DNA of 11,445 nucleotides from Campylobacterales bacterium. Lineage in GTDB: Bacteria; Campylobacterota; Campylobacteria; Campylobacterales; QNZT01. Of the stretch, positions 7,575 to 11,445 are shown piece after piece; the first letter of the stretch is position 1; each line of letters starts with the position of its first letter. The notes beneath the pieces were generated by a model that worked only from the letters and a program-made list of their open reading frames with translations, ran no database searches and was not told the origin of the DNA. The DNA is taken from the NCBI GenBank assembly GCA_027081495.1, contig JALWKJ010000200.1:1-11445 (forward strand). Direction: 5' to 3'. Both the position numbers and the translations under genes were made by a program.

Positions 7575-7670
7575 TGTAGCACTTTCGCTCATACTCTGCG
7601 TTAGATTTTTTTGAATTCGCTAAGGCGAGTCCTTCAAAAATCTGCCTTGATTATGAACGAAATTGCTACA
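7575..7670 (+). repeat. long internal hairpin 3 of the element
   Basis: TGTAGCACTTTCGCTCATA (7575-7593) pairs with 7652-7670 with two mismatches. Further in, AGATTTTT (7603-7610) pairs with AAAAATCT (7636-7643), GAA (7613-7615) with TTC (7633-7635), and TCGC (7617-7620) with GCGA (7625-7628) at the tip. Confidence 0.7.
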
Positions 7671-7702
7671 TCAAACTTTTAGATATTTAGTTGGTGCGGT
7701 AA
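7671..7702 (-). repeat. right terminal inverted repeat of the MITE-like element
   Basis: This arm ends in GTTGGTGCGGTAA and is followed by TA at 7703-7704. It is the reverse-complement partner of 7435-7466 and directly follows the third internal hairpin. Confidence 0.88.
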
Positions 7703-7704
7703 TA

Positions 7705-7715
7705 TATGTTAAAAT
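7705..7715 (+). promoter_or_regulatory. extended -10 promoter of lsrK
   Basis: TATGTTAAAAT fits TnTGnTAAAAT, with the hexamer TAAAAT at 7710-7715. It starts right after the element's TA flank, so any -35 or upstream activating sequence lies inside the right terminal repeat. Predicted transcription starts near 7722, giving a very short leader carrying AAAGGAG (7722-7728) five bases before the ATG at 7734. A start site further upstream inside the element is also possible. Confidence 0.5.
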
Positions 7716-7733
7716 ATTCCAAAAGGAGCGTTA

Positions 7734-9281
7734 ATGAAAAAATATCTTCTTGCTATAGATGCCGGAACCGGAAGCGGCAGAGCCGTTTTGTTTGATTTAA
7801 AAGGTAATCAAATATCACTCGGACAAAAGGAGTGGACTCACATAAAAGAAGAGGGCGTTAAAGGCTCTATGGGGTTTGATTGCCAAAAAAATTGGAAACT
7901 GCTTTGCGAGTGCATAAAAGAAGCTACGAAAAAGATAGATAAAAAAGATATCTTAGCCGTAAGCGCTACAAGCATGAGAGAGGGAGTAGTCGCTTACGAT
8001 AAAAACGGACATGAGATTTGGGCGGTGGCAAATGTTGACGCGAGAGCGTCACAAGAGGTTAGGAAGTTAAAAGAGTCTTTTTTGGGGGTAGAAGAGGAGT
8101 TTTACGCTAAAAGCGGTCAGACATTTGCGTTAGGAGCGCTTCCCAGATTGCTTTGGCTTAAAAAAAACAGACCTCAAATATATGAAAAGATAGACAAAAT
8201 ATCGATGATCAGCGACTGGGTATTGGCAAAGCTTGGCGGCGTCATCGCAAGCGATCCCTCAAATGCCGGGACTTCCGGTATATTTTCACTTGAAAAAAGG
8301 GAGTGGGAAAGTTCGTTTGCCAAAAAGATAGGTATAAAAGACGATATTTTTCCTCCGGTATTTGAGTGCGGCGAAGTTATTTCAAAAGTAACAAACAACG
8401 ACTGCGGACTCGACAAAAATACGAAAGTCGTAATGGGCGGTGGAGATGTGCAGTTAGGATGCGCCGGGCTTGGAGTGGTCGAGGAAGGAGAAACGGCAAT
8501 ACTCGGCGGAACTTTCTGGCAGCAGGTAGTAAATGTAAAAGATCCGAAACCTCCCAAGGACATGAGCATAAGAATAAATCCTCATGTCATAAAAAATCTA
8601 TCGCAAGCCGAAGGCATAACATTTTTTAGCGGTATGGTCGTAAGATGGTTTAGAGACGCGTTTTGTCAAGATGAGATAAAACAAGCACAAGCGCTAAAAA
8701 TCGATATATATGATCTGCTTGAAAAAAAGGCGTCAAAAGTTCCCGCCGGCTCTTACGGGATATTGCCCATATTTTCAGATGTTATGCGATATGGCAAATG
8801 GTATCATGCAAGCCCGTCGTTTCTAGGACTGGGACTTGATCCGAATCGTTACAACTTAGCTTCGATGTTTCGTGCGCTTGAAGAAAACGCCGCTGTCGTA
8901 AGTATGGAAAATCTTGAAAATATATCTCGTTTTAGTAAGCTTCAAAGCGATGAGATCGTATTTGCCGGCGGCGCTAGCAAAGGGGCTTTATGGTCTCAAA
9001 TATTAAGCAGCGTAACAGGCAAGAGAGTAAAAGTTCCCAAAGTCAAGGAAGCTACGGCATTAGGTTGCGCCATATCCGCGGGAGTGGGAGCGGGCGTATA
9101 TGAGAGCATACAAAAAGCGGCTAAAGAGCTTGTAAAGTGGGAGAGGGAGTATGAACCGGATCTAAAAGATCATCAAATATATAAAACCGTAAGAGATAAA
9201 TGGAAGAGAGCTTATGAGTCGCAATTAAAACTTGTAGATGAAAATATACTCCAATCGATGTGGAAAGCGCCCGGTCTTTAA
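7734..9281 (+). CDS. lsrK: autoinducer-2 kinase LsrK (FGGY family)
   Basis: LsrK phosphorylates the quorum-sensing signal AI-2 (DPD) with ATP in the cytoplasm, which traps it and makes the LsrR inducer in enteric bacteria. The 515-residue protein resembles E. coli LsrK (about 530) throughout. Shared stretches include LAIDAGTGSGRAVLFDLKG (6-24), SMREG (80-84), ANVDARA (99-105), DPSNAGTSG (174-182), GGGDVQLGC (235-243) with probable catalytic Asp238, GGTFWQQVVN (258-267), WFRDAFC (305-311), PIFSDVMR (345-352), FRALEENAAVVS (379-390), VKEATALGCAI (437-447) and the C-terminal WKAPGL. This is much closer than glycerol or xylulose kinases would be. Shine-Dalgarno AAAGGAG precedes the ATG. It is a single gene with no lsr transporter, regulator or phospho-AI-2 processing gene nearby, and it is convergent with groEL. 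The setting suggests lateral acquisition or a different role. Confidence 0.92.
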   Translation: MKKYLLAIDAGTGSGRAVLFDLKGNQISLGQKEWTHIKEEGVKGSMGFDCQKNWKLLCECIKEATKKIDKKDILAVSATSMREGVVAYDKNGHEIWAVANVDARASQEVRKLKESFLGVEEEFYAKSGQTFALGALPRLLWLKKNRPQIYEKIDKISMISDWVLAKLGGVIASDPSNAGTSGIFSLEKREWESSFAKKIGIKDDIFPPVFECGEVISKVTNNDCGLDKNTKVVMGGGDVQLGCAGLGVVEEGETAILGGTFWQQVVNVKDPKPPKDMSIRINPHVIKNLSQAEGITFFSGMVVRWFRDAFCQDEIKQAQALKIDIYDLLEKKASKVPAGSYGILPIFSDVMRYGKWYHASPSFLGLGLDPNRYNLASMFRALEENAAVVSMENLENISRFSKLQSDEIVFAGGASKGALWSQILSSVTGKRVKVPKVKEATALGCAISAGVGAGVYESIQKAAKELVKWEREYEPDLKDHQIYKTVRDKWKRAYESQLKLVDENILQSMWKAPGL

Positions 9282-9295
9282 GGTAGAGAAGGCTG

Positions 9296-9322
9296 GATAA
9301 ACCCCTGTGTTAGGGGTTTATC
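9296..9322. terminator. bidirectional Rho-independent terminator between lsrK and groEL
   Basis: GATAAACCCCT (9296-9306) and AGGGGTTTATC (9312-9322) are perfect 11-bp arms around the loop GTGTT. On both strands a GC core is preceded by AAA and followed by TTTAT, the usual form of a symmetric terminator between convergent genes. It starts 14 bp after the lsrK stop and lies 17 bp beyond the groEL stop. Confidence 0.88.
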
Positions 9323-9339
9323 TAAAGTAACGCAAATGA

Positions 9340-10986
9340 TTACATCATGCCGGGCATTCCGCCGCCCATTCCTCCCATACCGCCCATATCAGGCATTGGA
9401 GAAGAAGATTTTTCTTCTTTTATATCGCTTACGGTAGCTTCCGTAGTTAGAAGCAGGCTTGAAACCGATACGGCGTTTTGAAGAGCTATTCTTTCTACTT
9501 TTAAAGGATCGATGATTCCCTCTTCGATCATATCGATATACTCGCCTGTCGCAGCGTTAAAACCGTAGTTGGCGTCACTATTTTCAAGAACATTGTTCGC
9601 CACTACTCCCGCGTCAAATCCCGCATTTGCGGCTATCTGTTTGATCGGCGCGGCTATAGCTCTGTTTACGATCTCGGCACCTATGGCTTCGTCGCCCTCA
9701 AGAGGGAGATCGATTTTTGCGCTAGCTTTAAGAAGCGCGGCGCCTCCGCCTATGACAACACCCTCTTCAACAGCGGCTTTTGTAGCCGAAAGAGCGTCGT
9801 CAACTCTATCTTTTTTCTCTTTCATCTCGGTTTCGGTTGCGGCTCCGACTTTGATAACGGCTACTCCTCCGCTAAGTTTTGCAAGTCTCTCTTGGAGTTT
9901 TTCTTTGTCATAGTCGCTTGAAGTTTCGTCTATCTGTCTTTTTATCTGTGCAATTCTCGCATCGATGGCGGCTTTGTCTCCGACTCCGTTTACGATAGTA
10001 GTGTTGTCTTTATCTATAACTACGCTTCCGGCTTGTCCTAGATCATCTTGTGTTACGCTCTCGAGAGTTCGGCCAAGCTCTTCGCTTATGACTTGACCGC
10101 CGGTTAAGATGGCTATATCTTCGAGCATCGCTTTTCTTCTGTCTCCAAAGCCTGGAGCCTTAACCGCCGCGATATTTAAGATACCTCTTAGTTTATTTAC
10201 GACAAGCGTTGCCAAAGCTTCGCCCTCTATATCTTCGGCGATTATAAGTAGAGGTTTTCCGCTTTTTTGAACTTGCTCCAACACAGGTAGAAGATCTTTT
10301 AGATTTGAAACTTTTTTGTCATAAAGTAATATATACGGATTTTCCATATGCACTTCCATCTTTTCCGTATCGCTTACGAAATACGGAGAGAGATAACCTC
10401 TATCAAACTGCATACCCTCGACGACATCGAGTTCATCCTCTATACCTTTTGCTTCTTCAACGGTTATGACTCCGTCTTTTCCGACTTTGTCCATGGCTTC
10501 TGCTATAAGATCGCCGATTTTGCTATCGTTATTTGCCGAAATGCTTGCTACTTGCGCAATTTCTTTTTTGTCTTTGACCTCTTTAGCGTTTGATTTAAGC
10601 TCGGCGATAATAGCTTCGACGGCTTTGTCCATACCTCTTTTTACTTCTATGGGATTTGCGCCCGCCGTGATATTTCTAAGTCCTTCTTTGAAAATAGCGC
10701 TTGCTAAAACGGTTGCGGTCGTAGTACCGTCGCCCGCTTCGTCCGCGGTATTTGAAGCCACCTCTTTTACCAGTTGAGCTCCCATATTTTCAATCGCGTT
10801 GTCAAGTTCTATCTCTCTTGCTACGGATACGCCGTCTTTTGTGATACTAGGCGCTCCGAAACTTTTTTGTATAAGAACATTTCTTCCTCTAGGACCCATC
10901 GTCACTTTAACCGCATCGCTTAATTTTTTTACGCCCTCGTATAGTTCGTTTCTAGCTATATCTGAAAATTTTACTTCTTTTGCCAT
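9340..10986 (-). CDS. groEL: 60 kDa chaperonin GroEL
   Basis: GroEL forms the double-ring ATP-driven folding chamber that works with GroES in the cytoplasm. The 548-residue length is normal. Visible hallmarks are VTMGPRGRNVLI (28-39), the Asp51 region TKDGVSVA, the ATP-binding loop AGDGTTTATVLA (84-95), the family signature AAVEEGVVIGGG in the C-terminal equatorial region, and the flexible Gly-Met tail ending GGMGGGMPGMM. A strong Shine-Dalgarno (AAGGGGAG) lies in the 17-bp gap after groES, so the two genes form one operon. No internal change or truncation is seen. Confidence 0.99.
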   Translation of the reverse strand: MAKEVKFSDIARNELYEGVKKLSDAVKVTMGPRGRNVLIQKSFGAPSITKDGVSVAREIELDNAIENMGAQLVKEVASNTADEAGDGTTTATVLASAIFKEGLRNITAGANPIEVKRGMDKAVEAIIAELKSNAKEVKDKKEIAQVASISANNDSKIGDLIAEAMDKVGKDGVITVEEAKGIEDELDVVEGMQFDRGYLSPYFVSDTEKMEVHMENPYILLYDKKVSNLKDLLPVLEQVQKSGKPLLIIAEDIEGEALATLVVNKLRGILNIAAVKAPGFGDRRKAMLEDIAILTGGQVISEELGRTLESVTQDDLGQAGSVVIDKDNTTIVNGVGDKAAIDARIAQIKRQIDETSSDYDKEKLQERLAKLSGGVAVIKVGAATETEMKEKKDRVDDALSATKAAVEEGVVIGGGAALLKASAKIDLPLEGDEAIGAEIVNRAIAAPIKQIAANAGFDAGVVANNVLENSDANYGFNAATGEYIDMIEEGIIDPLKVERIALQNAVSVSSLLLTTEATVSDIKEEKSSSPMPDMGGMGGMGGGMPGMM

Positions 10987-11003
10987 ATTTTTCTCCCCTT
11001 AAC

Positions 11004-11273
11004 TTATTTTATAATACCTAAGATATCATCCGTGTTTAAAACCAGATACTCTTCGCCCTCTAGCGTAATATCCGTACCCGAGTATTTCGCGAATACGACC
11101 GTATCGTCTTTTGCGATATCGCCGTCCTCGGCGACTTCACTGCTGATAGCTACGACTTGCCCCGTCAAAGGTTTCTCTTTTGCATTGTCGGGAATGATAA
11201 TCCCCGAAGCGGTCTTTGCTTCTTCTTCCACTCTTTTGACCAAAACTCTTTGACCTAACGGTGTAAAGTTCAT
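11004..11273 (-). CDS. groES: 10 kDa co-chaperonin GroES
   Basis: GroES is the heptameric lid of the GroEL chamber. The 89-residue protein begins MNFTPLGQRVLVKRVEEE and has the mobile loop AKTASGIIIPDNAKEKP (19-35), which binds GroEL, then the roof-strand region and the C-terminal DDILGIIK. The extra Cys/His-rich C-terminal metal-binding domain known from Helicobacter GroES is absent. A strong Shine-Dalgarno (TAAGGAGAC) precedes the ATG. It is the first gene of the groES-groEL operon. Confidence 0.99.
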   Translation of the reverse strand: MNFTPLGQRVLVKRVEEEAKTASGIIIPDNAKEKPLTGQVVAISSEVAEDGDIAKDDTVVFAKYSGTDITLEGEEYLVLNTDDILGIIK

Positions 11274-11326
11274 TTTTGTCTCCTTATCGTTTTGATTTAG
11301 TGTTGATATATTTTTAAATCTATAAA

Positions 11327-11342
11327 GCTTCTTTATCGAAGC
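11327..11342. promoter_or_regulatory. small dyad at the groES transcription start
   Basis: GCTTC (11327-11331) and GAAGC (11338-11342) form 5-bp arms with a 6-base loop. They lie at the predicted transcription start about 55-70 bp before groES. This could be an operator or a 5' mRNA hairpin. It does not match the CIRCE consensus of HrcA. Confidence 0.35.
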
Positions 11343-11348
11343 GATGAA

Positions 11349-11377
11349 ATTTTACTATAAAAATTACTAAATGTCAA
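11349..11377 (-). promoter_or_regulatory. near-consensus sigma70 promoter of groES-groEL
   Basis: On the minus strand TTGACA (11377-11372) and TAAAAT (11354-11349) are separated by exactly 17 bp. This is a perfect -35 box and a -10 box with one change. Transcription would start near 11342, giving a leader of about 69 nt. A full -35 box is uncommon in Campylobacterota and fits a strongly expressed housekeeping or heat-shock operon. Confidence 0.75.
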
Positions 11378-11405
11378 TAGATTTACATAAAATATTCATA
11401 TTTAC

Positions 11406-11422
11406 TTAGTCTCATAGACTAA
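11406..11422. promoter_or_regulatory. 17-bp palindrome upstream of the groES promoter
   Basis: TTAGTCT (11406-11412) and AGACTAA (11416-11422) are perfect arms around CAT. The centre is about 37 bp upstream of the -35 box. It could bind a dimeric regulator or be the end of a terminator for a gene beyond the window. It matches neither CIRCE nor the HspR HAIR consensus. The rest of 11274-11445 is AT-rich with no gene seen. Confidence 0.35.
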
Positions 11423-11445
11423 AGAAAAGTATATATGATCTAAAT

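Larger units (their letters stand above)
7435..7702. mobile_element. MITE-like structured element, 268 bp, TA-flanked
   Basis: The element has 32-bp terminal inverted repeats and a TA dinucleotide on each side (7433-7434 and 7703-7704), consistent with a TA target duplication as in ERIC, Correia and IS630/mariner-type MITEs. It has no open reading frame of its own. Internally it consists of three abutting hairpins. The first, 7467-7565, starts with a 15-bp stem carrying one mismatch and one G·U pair. The second is CCC-GAA-GGG at 7566-7574. The third, 7575-7670, starts with a 19-bp stem carrying two mismatches. Together with the terminal-repeat stem, this predicts a four-way junction without unpaired bases at the branch point. 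It may be a non-autonomous transposon, a structured RNA or both. No transposase is present in the window. Confidence 0.75.

Noticed and set aside
7467..7670. tRNA, rRNA or CRISPR array in the structured intergenic repeat
   Set aside because: There are no tRNA landmarks (no T-loop GTTCRA or CCA context) and no direct repeats with spacers; the structure consists of inverted repeats inside terminal repeats.
7734..9281. glycerol kinase or xylulokinase as the identity of the FGGY gene
   Set aside because: Several long stretches and the C-terminal WKAPGL correspond to LsrK, not to GlpK or XylB.
9569..9913. plus-strand open frame opposite groEL (also those at 10348-10593, 10466-10777 and 11032-11253)
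   Set aside because: These are antisense to the highly conserved groEL and groES genes, with biased composition and no domain signature.
11274..11445. possible CIRCE (TTAGCACTC-N9-GAGTGCTAA) before groES
   Set aside because: No sequence close to the consensus was found on reading both strands; only other, unrelated dyads are present.
11382..11445. shared regulatory motif between the groES and glucokinase upstream regions (TTTACAT and GATCTAAAT occur in both)
   Set aside because: The matches are short and AT-rich, their order and spacing differ, and chance is a sufficient explanation.

Overview
The window looks like a chromosomal segment from an AT-rich member of the Campylobacterota (Epsilonproteobacteria). 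The basis is the style of the GroES/GroEL proteins, extended -10 promoters of the TnTGnTATAAT type, and tightly packed AT-rich genes. This placement comes from recalled family character, not from a database search, and the genus is not determined. There are seven complete protein genes, one gene start cut by the left edge, and one large structured repeat element.

Left half (1-7296, all on the minus strand): an alpha-glucan (glycogen or maltodextrin) gene cluster. In transcription order it holds a ROK-family glucokinase (7296-6448), a short GT35/GlgP-type 'alpha-glucan phosphorylase' (6447-4747), an 840-residue fusion of nucleotidyltransferase, left-handed beta-helix and phosphohexomutase-like domains (4625-2103), a GH57 alpha-glucan-active enzyme (2136-28), and the first six codons of another gene (18-1). 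The first two genes abut (TAGATG) and the third and fourth overlap by 34 bp. A perfect 11-bp-stem hairpin and an extended -10 promoter between the second and third genes suggest two transcriptional sub-units. Two proteins are chemically odd. The GT35 protein has Thr at the position of the lysine that normally binds pyridoxal phosphate. The mutase-like domain of the fusion has lost all the classical mutase active-site loops.

Middle (7297-7733): a divergent intergenic region. Next to the glucokinase gene there is a -10 hexamer inside a nested dyad that looks like an operator. The rest is mostly a 268-bp MITE-like element (7435-7702) flanked by TA dinucleotides. It has 32-bp terminal inverted repeats and three abutting internal hairpins, so it can fold into a four-way junction with almost no unpaired bases at the centre. 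It ends 31 bp before the next start codon.

Right half: on the plus strand, an orphan autoinducer-2 kinase (LsrK, 7734-9281) with no lsr transporter, LsrR or LsrF/G nearby. A symmetric hairpin terminator (9296-9322) separates it from the convergent groES-groEL operon (11273-9340). That operon is driven by a near-consensus sigma70 promoter (TTGACA, 17 bp, TAAAAT), and no CIRCE element is visible.

Working together: the minus-strand cluster plausibly makes glucose-6-phosphate from glucose, remodels or degrades alpha-glucan, and may supply a nucleotide-sugar donor. LsrK would phosphorylate AI-2 (phospho-DPD). GroES/GroEL is general protein folding.
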